DNA from: HK1 sp965202875 | GTDB lineage: Bacteria > Pseudomonadota > Gammaproteobacteria > HK1 | Assembly (NCBI GenBank): GCA_965202875.1 | Contig: OZ241870.1 | Span: 186,001-250,000 of the forward strand | Reading direction: 5' to 3' | Length of the DNA: 64,000 nucleotides | Program-made: the position numbers and the translations under genes | Notes under the pieces: generated by a model | Seen by the model: the letters and a program-made list of their open reading frames with translations, nothing else | The model's database searches: none | What the model was told of the DNA's origin: nothing | In this document: in pieces, positions 35,499-44,143 of the stretch | How the letters are laid out: every line of letters starts with the position of its first letter | How positions within the stretch are numbered: position 1 is the stretch's first letter

Positions 35499-37157
35499 CC
35501 CGATTGTTGCATAAACTCCCGAAATATGTACGTCAAGTGGCGGCGTTCAGTATTGTGAGAGCATGTCGGAGCTCTCTTTCGCGACGACCGTTGCTGTTCA
35601 TGGAGAGGATCCATTTACCGGCTGGGCGAATCATGCGCCCAGCGCACTGGATGAGGGTACGACGAAGGGTCCCAATCTCCCGGAAGCACCACAGCGCGGC
35701 GCGCTTGGCGGTCGTGCCACGGGCGCGAGGGTCGAGTTGGATCTGCAGCTCGCGAGTGAGGTTGTGAGCGAGAATGCCGGCGAATGTACAGTTGGTTGCC
35801 GACCCGGGTCTTGACCGGTACGTAGTCCATCTGGCAATGCGTCTTGAGCTCGGCGAAGATGCCCTCCTGTGAGCCACGGCCTTCGTGGAAGGCAACGACC
35901 TTGCGCGGGTTCATTCGTTTGTTGGTGACGATGACCTTGAATTCGTAGCCGTATTCGGTCGGTCGAAACAGGTCGAGTTGAATCGGCAGCTTGTCTTGGC
36001 ATCTGACCTGCTTTCCGATGAAGATGAAGCGGTAGCGGGTATTCCACGACTTCGGCTTCCAGCGGGTCTCGAAGTAGTCGAGTCCAGGCGCCATGCGGCG
36101 CCATCGTCTTCTGCCCTCGACCAATCCCTTGAGGGCGGCAAAGCGCTCGAAAGGCACCGAGAGGGTGAATTCGACCCCCGAGCCATGCAGTCGTTCAGTG
36201 ATGGCTTCGTTGAAGAAGGCGCTGTCGATGCGGGTCTCGACCTGTGCGTGGGGGAGGCACGAGCGTACGTGGCCGATACATTGGCCGATGAAGGTGTCGG
36301 CCCCGTTGGAGTCGTGGACGTTCCCAGGGCGATGGTGCACGTCGAGGACCTGGTCGGTCTGGGCGATGGTGCAAAAGAGGGGGTAGTAGCTACGCGCGCC
36401 CTTCTTCTTCTTGTTGAAGCCCACTGCGGTTCCTTCGGCATGACGCCCGGTGCTCAACACCGACCCGTCGAAATCCACCGTCACCCTCGACAGCCCCTCG
36501 ACCGCCAAGCGCTCCATGACCAGATGTCTCGATTCACTTCGCACTTTGGCGACACTTGGTCCATCCGCACTGGCGAGCGAGCGGCTGACCGTGGACACGT
36601 CCGGCAACCGCTTCAGACCGAGAGCGCGTTTGACCATCTCGTCATCACGGTAGGAGTCCACGTCGCGCAGCCGCCGGTGTCCGATGATCAGATGCACGAC
36701 CAGAAGCATCATGATCATGTGATGGCCGTAAATCGGATTGGCCTTCAGATGGCGGAAGCATCTCCACAGCCGTTCTTTGATGCCGATGAGGGAGAAGAGG
36801 TGCTGGAAGACGATGAGTCCCGAGTACGATGTCAGGCTCTGTGATTCGAATCGGATGTCGATGCCCAGCTTGGCTTTACCTCGAACATCGGCTCGGCTAT
36901 GCTTCATCTGCGTGGTCTCCGTTTTGTTTGGTACGTTGTTGTGACAACGACTATTGTACCAGCTTCGGAGACCACGTTTCTTTCTGTTCCTTCCGTTTCG
37001 CGAATGACTCCTTACGACTTTGCACAAGATTCAAGAACACTGCGTGTGGCTTATCCTCACTGGCAGTGAACATGAGCTACACGCTACTTCGGTCCGAAAA
37101 TCCCGTATTTTGTGCAGTGAACGCATGTATGGGTCGATTTTTTCTGCAACTGGCAGG
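35499..37157 (-). mobile_element. IS1380-type insertion sequence inside composite unit 2
   Basis: Left end CCCGATTGTTGCAT at 35499 and right end TGCAACTGGCAGG to 37157, giving about 1.66 kb, the usual size for the family. Its ends share the CC-G---GTTGCA pattern with the composite units, so one transposase could act on all of them. A palindromic stretch with GGTAC...GTACC lies just upstream of the transposase gene (36939-36960). Confidence 0.78.
35533..36907 (-). pseudogene. IS1380-family transposase, frameshifted near its 3' end
   Basis: The family is recognised by VTVDFDGSVLSTGRHAEGTAVGFNKKKKGARSYYPL (first catalytic Asp in DFDGS), RIDSAFFNEA (second Asp) and QEGIFAELKTHCQMD (Glu region). 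From ATG 36907 the frame runs to about 35790. There the family sequence (AGILAHNLTRELQ, then RAALWCFREIGTLRRTL) continues in another frame to 35533. The break removes the last ~85 residues, so the protein is probably inactive unless the site is bypassed. A fragment of a sister copy lies at 46210-46465. Confidence 0.85.
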
Positions 37158-37268
37158 TTTGAGCCACACCTTGTTTCGGCCGGAAAACCCCGTATTTTGC
37201 GCAGTGAACGTGCGTATGGGCCGACACCTTGTGCAACTGACGGGGCAATCTGCCGACGGGAACTCGAA

Positions 37269-37988
37269 ATGGCCGTTCAAGATGGCAGGCGCGAGGTGGA
37301 GGTGCGCGGCCTCATCGGGCTGAGAGCTGGCGAGACCCGCTCCGGGGTAGATGCCTACTTCGATTTCTCGGATGGAAGTCGGCGCTATGCCGTACCCGTG
37401 GAATTGAAATCCACAACGAACAGAACCGTCTCGACGGCCCGCGACGTTGGCCCCGCGTACATTCGGAAGTGGCGATCGCGCTTGTGGGTATTCGGGTTCT
37501 ATGATTCGTCGGGCACGACCATGGAGAGCCTGCTGATCCTGGGCCCGGACGATATGGAAGGCTGGATCGCCCGGATCGAACGATACATCGCCCCGGATTT
37601 CCTGATTGGAGAACGGGCCGCGGAACGCCTCACGTTGGAGGACCTCCACATCATCTGCGGAGAGAAGCCTGTGTACAGCCGGTGCGATGCGGAGGCACTG
37701 CATAAGCGACAATGGCCGAAAGCCAAGTACGAATCCGAGATGGATGTCACGGCCGGATACAGTCCGGGCAGAATGCTGGAAATACTACGGCTGCGGGCGA
37801 AGTACTTGAATGCGCGGGGGGCTACCCTGAACAACCCACACATTCCAAAACGGCTCTTCTCGGAGTTCCGCGACTCCGAGATGGACGCCCGAGAGGTTGC
37901 AATCGAGCTCCGGCAGTCCGCCAAGTACCGCATGCACTCCATAGTTCTCGGAACCCCCGCGCTCCAAAGAACCGCGACTGACGTTTAA
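37269..37988 (+). CDS. Probable type II restriction endonuclease
   Basis: A 239-residue protein with a candidate PD-(D/E)XK site: Asp28 in SGVDAYFDF and Glu45-x-Lys47 in VPVELKST, followed by GPAYIRKWRSRLWVFGFYD. Before the composite element inserted, its start lay about 36 bases after the m5C methyltransferase stop, the normal layout of an R-M pair. The upstream frame is open into the element, but ATG 37269 precedes the conserved part. I do not recognise the specificity. Expression now depends on a promoter in the element's arm or inside it. Confidence 0.68.
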   Translation: MAVQDGRREVEVRGLIGLRAGETRSGVDAYFDFSDGSRRYAVPVELKSTTNRTVSTARDVGPAYIRKWRSRLWVFGFYDSSGTTMESLLILGPDDMEGWIARIERYIAPDFLIGERAAERLTLEDLHIICGEKPVYSRCDAEALHKRQWPKAKYESEMDVTAGYSPGRMLEILRLRAKYLNARGATLNNPHIPKRLFSEFRDSEMDAREVAIELRQSAKYRMHSIVLGTPALQRTATDV

Positions 37989-37993
37989 TGGAC

Positions 37994-38078
37994 CAACCCG
38001 ACATAGCCGGAACCAAACGCCGGTTGGCGGAAAAAAGTCTTCGGCGTTTTGTCGAAGACTTCACGGATAAAGAGACTA
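37994..38078. repeat. Deleted relic of the 505-aa-protein element (both ends only)
   Basis: AACCCGACATAGCCGGAACC (37994) matches the upstream end, and 21 bases later CTTCGGCGTTTTGTCGAAG (38039-38057) plus AAGAGACTA matches the downstream end. The whole gene is missing between them. This shows the two hairpin ends belong together as one unit. Confidence 0.6.
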
Positions 38079-38115
38079 CCCGATAGCGCCACAGCCCGCC
38101 TGACGGGCCGGTCAA

Positions 38116-38219
38116 CGCTCGCCCGCGCTCCGCGGGTTGTCCAGCGGGACAACGCGCTCGTCCATGTAATCGACGATACCCCGAGCCGTCTTCCGGTCAA
38201 GCTTGCGGATCTGGGTCAA
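38116..38219 (-). pseudogene. Fragment of a RelE-type toxin gene
   Basis: Encodes LTQIRKLDRKTARGIVDYMD and ERVVPLDNPRSAGE, typical of the start of RelE proteins, without the remaining ~50 residues. No antitoxin is adjacent. Confidence 0.6.
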
Positions 38220-38254
38220 GGTGGCCGCGGAAGGCGACGACTGGCGACACGCCC

Positions 38255-38986
38255 TCACCCGCCCGTCTCCGGGGCGTCGAACACCGCCGACACCTCCGCC
38301 GCGCATCCTTCCAGCAGCGCCGAAGCGGCCGTCTCCCCCCGCCCGTACCGCCCGTGTTCGACGTATGCCTCCCCGCGCAGCACGAGCACCGTCAGCGTCT
38401 CGTCGCGCGGGTCCGCGATCCAGTACTCCGGGATCCTCGCCTCGGCGTAGTCCGTCCGTTTCTCCACCAGATCCCGGCCGGGGTGGTCCGGGCTGACGAC
38501 CTCGACCACCAGATCCGCACCCAACCAGTAGCGGTCCTGGTAGCGGGGGTCGGAGCGGTCGCAGAGCATCAACAGATCCGGCTCGCGGAACTTGCCCTCG
38601 CGGATGCGCAGCCGCAATGCGGATTCCACCACGACGCCGCCCCGCGGCCGGACCCAGGCGCGGAACAGGAAATGGAGAAACGCGAGGATGGTCTGGTGGG
38701 TGGACGTAGGCAAGGGCAACTCCTCGATGCGGCCGTCGGTGAACTCGACCGGTCGGTTGCCGTGGTCGGTGAGCCACAGGTAGCCCTCGTCGCTCCAGCA
38801 CCCCTGGCGCGGCAGGAGCTCGCACAGCAGGGCGTCCAGCGCGGCCTGCGAGGAGGCGGCGGCCCGGGAGACGGTGGTCTCCTGCGGGGCGGCGGCCCGA
38901 GAGGCGGCAGGGGCCGCTTCACCGGCGCGGCGGCTCCTTTGCTCGCCGGTGCCGGGACCGACACGGGTTGCCACGTCAGCCGTCAT
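38255..38986 (-). CDS. Uma2-family (DUF820) PD-(D/E)XK protein
   Basis: A 243-residue protein. The C-terminal ~190 residues show the Uma2 core: PVEFTDGRIEELPLPTSTHQ, then FREPDLLMLCDRSDPRYQDRYW and GADLVVEVVSPDHPGRDLVEKRTDYAEARIPEYWIADPRDET. The nuclease-type residues are in EPDLL and VVEVVS. The family is annotated as putative endonucleases, but its biological role is unclear. The Ala-rich N-terminal ~55 residues are low complexity. ATG 38986 is the likelier of two starts. Confidence 0.85.
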   Translation of the reverse strand: MTADVATRVGPGTGEQRSRRAGEAAPAASRAAAPQETTVSRAAASSQAALDALLCELLPRQGCWSDEGYLWLTDHGNRPVEFTDGRIEELPLPTSTHQTILAFLHFLFRAWVRPRGGVVVESALRLRIREGKFREPDLLMLCDRSDPRYQDRYWLGADLVVEVVSPDHPGRDLVEKRTDYAEARIPEYWIADPRDETLTVLVLRGEAYVEHGRYGRGETAASALLEGCAAEVSAVFDAPETGG

Positions 38987-39097
38987 ATCGAGATCCCCCC
39001 GTCGCGGACGCAAGCGGGCGTTGCGCCCGTGCGCCCATGCCGTCGAAGTCTCCCCCAACCCCGCTCCCGCGATCAAGGAGCCGCCGGGTGTGTGCGC

Positions 39098-39240
39098 GGC
39101 AGCCCGGCTGGGTGGTGAAGACCAAGGGGTGGGAGAGCGACCCCAACGCTTGCATCTACGTCATCACCCAAGCCGCCGTCTTCCCGGCGCGTGCGGAGGG
39201 CGCCATCGGCAGCGAGGACGCGGGGGGAGCAGGCGGGCGG
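39098..39240 (+). pseudogene. frc: Heavily deleted third copy of frc
   Basis: Two pieces of frc are joined. One encodes RQPGWVVKTKGWESDPN...YVITQAAVFPA (matching about 4803-4890); the other encodes AEGAIGSEDAGG (the last codons of frc). About 400 bases between them are gone. Confidence 0.82.
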
Positions 39241-39802
39241 CCCGAGAGTCCGCAGAGCTTCCGGTCAGGCAGTCAGGCAGGAGGATGGTGAGCCGCGACC
39301 GCGATACGGTGGATCCACTCACCATCATCTCGTGGCGCATGGACGGGCAACGGCCGCGGTACTGCGGCCCCGGTACCGCGACCCGACCGAGCCGAACGGA
39401 CTCGGCTCCGGTACACGGGAGACGGCGTGGGGTTTACGATCCGACAGGTCCAATGGCCCCGTTCCCCACGAGAGGCGCCTGAGTGTCGGTGGAGGCCGTA
39501 CCGTCATCGGAGGGCAGTAAGGAGATGTCGGGGGGAGGAGCGAAAATGTGTGCGACCGTTACCCGGGAAGTGCCTGCGCGTCGGGCACGAAAGCGGAGGC
39601 GGACCGTTCGGAACGGAGAGCCGGCCGACGATCTCGTTTCCAGCGCCCATGCAGGCGGAGTTGCGGGGAGGGGCATGATCCGGGCGGCCGTCTCACCGGT
39701 GATGCCGGGGCGCGACGCGAAGGCGCAGAGCGGCCGTGCGAGGTTCGGGCAAGAGACCGGCCGGACGGCGAGCGGGTCCGGCCCGCCATTCCGCTGCGTA
39801 CA
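39241..39802. other. Region without recognisable gene
   Basis: GC-rich DNA with several short open frames that resemble nothing known to me. It ends where a truncated IS4-type transposase begins. Confidence 0.5.
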
Positions 39803-40027
39803 ATGGCGAAGCGTTCCTTCAAGGACTTTGCGAGCCGTGCTGGACCGGGTGCTTCAGCAATGGGTGGTGGGCGTGTTGCAACCGACAGCGCGGGGTCCGC
39901 TCGGTGAGTTCGGTCGGATTGTGATCCAGGACGGCTGTTCGTTCGCGGTCAAGGATGTGCTTCGTGAACAGTACCCGGGACGATTCAAGAAGCAGAACCC
40001 TGCTGCGGTGGAGCTGCATGACGATGA
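39803..40027 (+). pseudogene. IS4-type transposase copy X, left fragment
   Basis: Matches the part of the intact transposase (44259-45548) from AKRSFKDF to KKQNPAAVELH. The 5' end is lost. It is interrupted by composite unit 3 after ATGA (40024-40027) and continues at 43927. Confidence 0.88.
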
Positions 40028-40167
40028 CCCGTCAGTTGCACAAGGTGTCGGCCCATACGCACGTTCACTGCGCAAAATACGGGGTTTTCCGGCCGAAACA
40101 AGGTGTGGCTCAAATTCACTGCCAGTGAGGATAAGCCACACGCGCTAACGGCCGTCTTCAGACCGTC

Positions 40168-40232
40168 ATTCCCGCGAAAGCGGGAATCCATTTCAATCAC
40201 GCAAGTCTCTGGATTCCCGCTTTCGCGGGAAT
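40168..40232. repeat. Pair of dRS3-like hairpins
   Basis: Units at 40168-40187 and 40213-40232, in opposite orientation, identical to the pair in composite unit 1. Confidence 0.88.
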
Positions 40233-40297
40233 GACGGATTTTCTCGGAGCCCACTCCTGGTCTGATCGGGGAGATAGCGAATCCTTCGATTTAGTAG

Positions 40298-42248
40298 AGT
40301 CGACGACTGGCGCGGTGGCGTTAGGTCGGTGGGGGTAGCCGTTTCCCGGCGGCTTTCGCAGTACCGGTGCCTCGCTCCACGCCATAGCTCCGTTTCCAGT
40401 CGCCGCTCATCGAACCGGACGTGCGGTTCTCCCGCATCCGGCTCTCGGACGAGATCATGCCTTCGCCCACGGAAAGCTCGTCGTTCGCACTGCCAGGCGC
40501 GTCAGGCCCATTTCATTCCACAGCCGCCTGTCCGGGAAGCGCACATACCCCCCGGCTCGTACCTTGTGCTTGCGACACAGCCACTGACGCAGCCGCCGGG
40601 TCGCGTGCCGGTCAATCGCGGCGTAAGCCGGGCTGACCTGTCCCAGGTGGAAGTCGTTCGCCCATCCGGTCATGAGCCGGTTCAGCCGTCCCACCACCAC
40701 CTCCGGGTCCAGCAGCCCGTATCGTCGCGCCGTCCGCTCGCTTACCCTGCGGCACAGGCTCTGCACGCTCGCCGGTGTGGGGCGTGTGCCGATGTAGGCT
40801 CGGCCCGTATCCCGACGATAGTTGCGTCCCACCCGGTAGCCAAGGAAGTCGAACGATTCCTCCGGAACACGCACGCATCGGGTCTTCTCGGCGTTGAGCG
40901 GCAGCTTCAGACGCTTCATCACGTCCTCGACCGCCTCGCGCATCGTCGCCGCCGATTCCTTGCCCAGGATGACAATGTCATCGGCGTAGTGGACGACGCC
41001 CGCCTTGAAGCGTCGGGCATACCCCAACCCCTTCCAGCCCAGGAGGAAGCGGCGCATGTACAGGTTGCTCAGTAGCGGAGAGATCGGCGCCCCTTGTGGG
41101 GTCCCCTTCCTCTCCCGACGCGCCCGGTTCGTGCGGCGGGTGCCGCCTCGCCCGTCGTCCTCCTCGACCGCCCTCTCCCACCACGCCTTCACCCAACCCA
41201 ACATCCGCCCGTCACTCACCCGACGGGCGACGCACTTGAGCAGTTCAGCGTGCGGTCTCTGGCCGAAGTAGTCCGACCAATCCGCGTCCACGACCTCGCA
41301 GTGACCCGTGTTCGCCAGCCGATGCGCCTGTTGGACCGCATCGTGTGCGCTTCTTCCCGACCGATAGGCGTATTGCTCCGGGGTCAGGTCCGCCTCGAAT
41401 ATCGGCGTCAGCACCAGCAACGCCGCCGTCTGCGCCACCCGATCCCGCAGACAAGGAATGCCCAGTGCCCGATACTTCCCGCGTTGTTTCTTCGCAATCC
41501 ACACCCGCCGAACCGCTTGCGGCCGGTAGGTCCCTTCCTTCAGCTCCCGCGCCAGTCCCCCAAGCCACCGCTCCACGCCCCGCGCCTCAATGTCCGCCAC
41601 CGTCTCGCCGTCCACCCCGGGCGCCCCGCCATTGCGGCGGACCTCGCCCCAGGCAACTGCCAGCACATCGTCGCGCCACACCTTCAGCGTATGGAACCGA
41701 TAGCCCGCAGCTTCCTTCGCTTTCGCATGGAGCACCGCCTGGAGTCTCCGAACCCGTTCCGGGGCGGTTAGGCTCGCACCAGTCCCCATCTCCCTTCCTC
41801 CTTCTTGTGCCCCTCTCGAACCAAGGCCCCTTCCCTCCACCAGCATTACCCGGCTTCCCCGGTACTACGGGCCTCTCCGCCACCCCATACGGCCCGGCCT
41901 GTCCCTCGCGGGGGTCCGGTTGGCGTGTGCCGCGCCACCGTCGGGGCTTCCCGTGTTGCGTCCATCCCCCTCTTCCCTGCGTGCCGCCGCCATTACCCCG
42001 GCGGAACCGGCCAGTGCTCGTGTCGCTCGCTTCCCGACCGATGCCAGCCTTCCCCGTGTTACAGGCGGGTCGGCTTCCGCATTACCCGTTTCGAGGCCTG
42101 CTCGGCGTTCACTCGCGTTGCGGCCCGCAGGGTCGCTGAGTCGCCTTCGCGACCCTTCTCATCGGAGTGCTTCAGTCCATGTCGTTGCCTCCATCGACCG
42201 CTCCGACTGCTACCGGCTGGAGCGACAGTTACCGGGCGGGATTCGCAC
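40298..42248 (-). ncRNA. Group II intron, copy 3
   Basis: The 5' GTGCG is the complement of 42244-42248; domain V is the complement of 40411-40444. The structure is as in copy 1, with the same uncertainty at the 3' end. Confidence 0.85.
40455..41789 (-). CDS. ltrA: Group II intron reverse transcriptase/maturase, copy 3
   Basis: A 444-residue intron protein, almost identical to copies 1 and 2. Here the first catalytic region reads DADWSDYFGQRPHAE, differing from copy 2 at two positions (Leu to Trp, Ile to Arg). YADDIVIL is intact. Confidence 0.92.
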   Translation of the reverse strand: MGTGASLTAPERVRRLQAVLHAKAKEAAGYRFHTLKVWRDDVLAVAWGEVRRNGGAPGVDGETVADIEARGVERWLGGLARELKEGTYRPQAVRRVWIAKKQRGKYRALGIPCLRDRVAQTAALLVLTPIFEADLTPEQYAYRSGRSAHDAVQQAHRLANTGHCEVVDADWSDYFGQRPHAELLKCVARRVSDGRMLGWVKAWWERAVEEDDGRGGTRRTNRARRERKGTPQGAPISPLLSNLYMRRFLLGWKGLGYARRFKAGVVHYADDIVILGKESAATMREAVEDVMKRLKLPLNAEKTRCVRVPEESFDFLGYRVGRNYRRDTGRAYIGTRPTPASVQSLCRRVSERTARRYGLLDPEVVVGRLNRLMTGWANDFHLGQVSPAYAAIDRHATRRLRQWLCRKHKVRAGGYVRFPDRRLWNEMGLTRLAVRTTSFPWAKA

Positions 42249-42294
42249 CCGCTAGTCTCTTACCGATGAGATCTTCGACAAAACGACGAAGAAT

Positions 42295-43812
42295 TTATGC
42301 GCTATTGTCACAAAGTGTGGGAAGAACTACAGATTCGCGGATGTTGAGAGCAGTGACCAGAACACGCCTTCCCAGCTTGGTAAGATAGTACTTGTAGCGA
42401 TGCCCCACTTTCTTGATGAGGCCATGTGTGCGAAGACGCTTGAGAAGGGAAGAGCAACGAGTCGGTGTGAGCCAGGGAATGTGGGTTCTGAGATCCACGG
42501 CTCGAAAACCGCTGATACACCACTCCCCCCGCGCAAGCGTGAGGAAGAGTTGATGGTCGTCACTGAGGAGCAGATTGAACCCCCGATAAGAGCGGCCATC
42601 GGCCTTGACCGGTTGAGCTACCTTGTCGATGGCCTTCCACCCGGCATCCGGGTTGTCAATCGCCGCGATGAAGGCCAGATACCGGTCGTTGGCGGCCTGC
42701 ATCACCTTGCACAAATCACGCAAGCTGTAGATGCTCTTGCGTAACGGTGCGAGCTTCCACACTTCGTTCCCATCGCGCTGTTGCACCACACGATGAGTTT
42801 TGAAAAAGGAGATGTCGTTAGTCGTGCACTCCACGCGCGCCATGATGGCGAATTTGTCGTAGAGCTTGATGCTGGCCGCCCCCATCCGGTGGCGGATGCG
42901 TGTTCCCTGAATGCGGGTGCTGAAATCGTTGCCGACCTCGCCCTGCCAAGCGCCCGTGAGCTTGCGGCCCAGGAACGTCGCCACCTGGTCGGCCTGAACA
43001 CTGTGCACGGCGGTACGGACGATGTTGTCGTACAAGGGTTGGAAATCGGCTTGCCGATGAAACAACACGTCGGTGGCATACTCCACCTGCATGAAGCTCC
43101 AATGGTAGCCGGAGCGGAACCGTTTCAGCGGTGGACAGAATCGCTTCGCCCACCGGTTCAGGTGTCGATGAATCTGTTTGGCGTCCAAGCGCTCGGCAAG
43201 CCGTTGTGCTTGTTTGAAATCGGAGATGGAGAGGAAGGCGTTGTCGGCCATCTCATAGGCGATGCCAGCCTTGTCGAGGCGACGCGCAAGCCAGTTGTGT
43301 CCGTTGAAGTACACTTGCAGACGAAACGGCGCCCACGTAGGCACCCGGACGTAGCATAGGCCAAAGCTCTCATCGATGAAGTAAAAGTAGTAATGCAGGC
43401 ACTTGCTTATGGATGACTTCAGAGATGTGTGATGTGTCTTCTTGTCATGCCAGGGGCGATATGACGCACAGGTCTCCATCGCCGAGAAGATATGGACCAA
43501 GCCGGGGTGCTCTCCGCGTTCTTTGAGAACATCCTTGATTCTCTGCTCCTTACGAAAAGCTTTGTGGTTGCGAATGAATTCGATCTTGAGATCTGATTTG
43601 GCAGCCAAGCGTTGGGCATGGTTGCGTATATCCTCTCGTAACGGCTGTGCCCATCGAGGAAAGTCGAATAGTCTGAAATCGTGATAGGTGAGATACCCCG
43701 ACATGGCCTGGGCGTGGCCGATATCAGGCAACGTTCCCGTGATCACGACACGATCGAAGCAGGAGATGACGCCAGCGATCTTGTCCTGGTGACGTTCAAC
43801 GAACGGATTCAT
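42295..43812 (-). CDS. Conserved protein of unknown function with C-terminal winged helix, copy 2
   Basis: Identical to the 505-residue protein at 30302-31819 except for one clear change near residue 38 (Ser for Ala in AMxGY). It has the same flanking hairpins (42273-42291 and 43872-43884). Near-identity of the two copies implies recent duplication of the whole unit. Confidence 0.75.
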   Translation of the reverse strand: MNPFVERHQDKIAGVISCFDRVVITGTLPDIGHAQAMSGYLTYHDFRLFDFPRWAQPLREDIRNHAQRLAAKSDLKIEFIRNHKAFRKEQRIKDVLKERGEHPGLVHIFSAMETCASYRPWHDKKTHHTSLKSSISKCLHYYFYFIDESFGLCYVRVPTWAPFRLQVYFNGHNWLARRLDKAGIAYEMADNAFLSISDFKQAQRLAERLDAKQIHRHLNRWAKRFCPPLKRFRSGYHWSFMQVEYATDVLFHRQADFQPLYDNIVRTAVHSVQADQVATFLGRKLTGAWQGEVGNDFSTRIQGTRIRHRMGAASIKLYDKFAIMARVECTTNDISFFKTHRVVQQRDGNEVWKLAPLRKSIYSLRDLCKVMQAANDRYLAFIAAIDNPDAGWKAIDKVAQPVKADGRSYRGFNLLLSDDHQLFLTLARGEWCISGFRAVDLRTHIPWLTPTRCSSLLKRLRTHGLIKKVGHRYKYYLTKLGRRVLVTALNIRESVVLPTLCDNSA

Positions 43813-43926
43813 CGTGACAGCCCCATGTCAGTGTGTCTGAAGAACAGTCAGAATACGACATCTCTTTGGTTCCGGCTACGCCGGGTTAGGGTATGGCGCC
43901 TTGCACGGCGCACTGCAACAATCGGG

Positions 43927-44143
43927 ATGAGTCTGCTGAATGAATCGGTGGGGCAGGTGACGTTGACGGCGGACACGGCGCCGGAGCGGCCCCATCTGCC
44001 CTTGCCCGAGGCGCTGCGCGATGACCTGCGGTTGGCGGACCGAGGGTACTTCGACCGGGAGTATCTCGGTGCGGTGGACAGGGCGGGTGGGTACTTCGTG
44101 ATGCGTGCGAGCGCATCGGTCAATCCGAAGGTGCAGGGTGCAT
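43927..44143 (+). pseudogene. IS4-type transposase copy X, middle fragment
   Basis: Continues copy X from MSLLNESVGQVTLTADTAPE through LADRGYFD to ASVNPKVQG. It is then interrupted by the intact IS4-type element at 44144. Confidence 0.88.

Larger units (their letters stand above)
33379..37244. mobile_element. Composite mobile unit 2 (3866 bp): group II intron plus IS1380-type element
   Basis: The ends are CCCGATTGTTGCA (33379-33391) and TGCAACTGACGGG (37232-37244), flanked by exact GCAA duplications at 33375-33378 and 37245-37248. Orientation is opposite to units 1 and 3. The 505-aa-protein gene is absent: the left arm joins the intron at a shared CTA. An IS1380-type copy with its own ends (35499 to about 37157) lies inside the right arm. 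The unit separates the methyltransferase stop from the endonuclease start. Confidence 0.85.
40028..43926. mobile_element. Composite mobile unit 3 (3899 bp): group II intron plus 505-aa-protein gene
   Basis: Near-identical to 28035-31933 and in the same orientation. The ends are CCCGTCAGTTGCA and TGCAACAATCGGG. The exact target duplication ATGA (40024-40027, 43927-43930) lies inside an IS4-type transposase gene, whose two halves align perfectly once one ATGA and the unit are removed. This independent target shows that the whole unit moves. Confidence 0.9.

Noticed and set aside
38354..39118. 254-codon plus-strand frame opposite the Uma2-like gene
   Set aside because: The minus strand carries the recognisable Uma2 core; the plus frame has no known motif.
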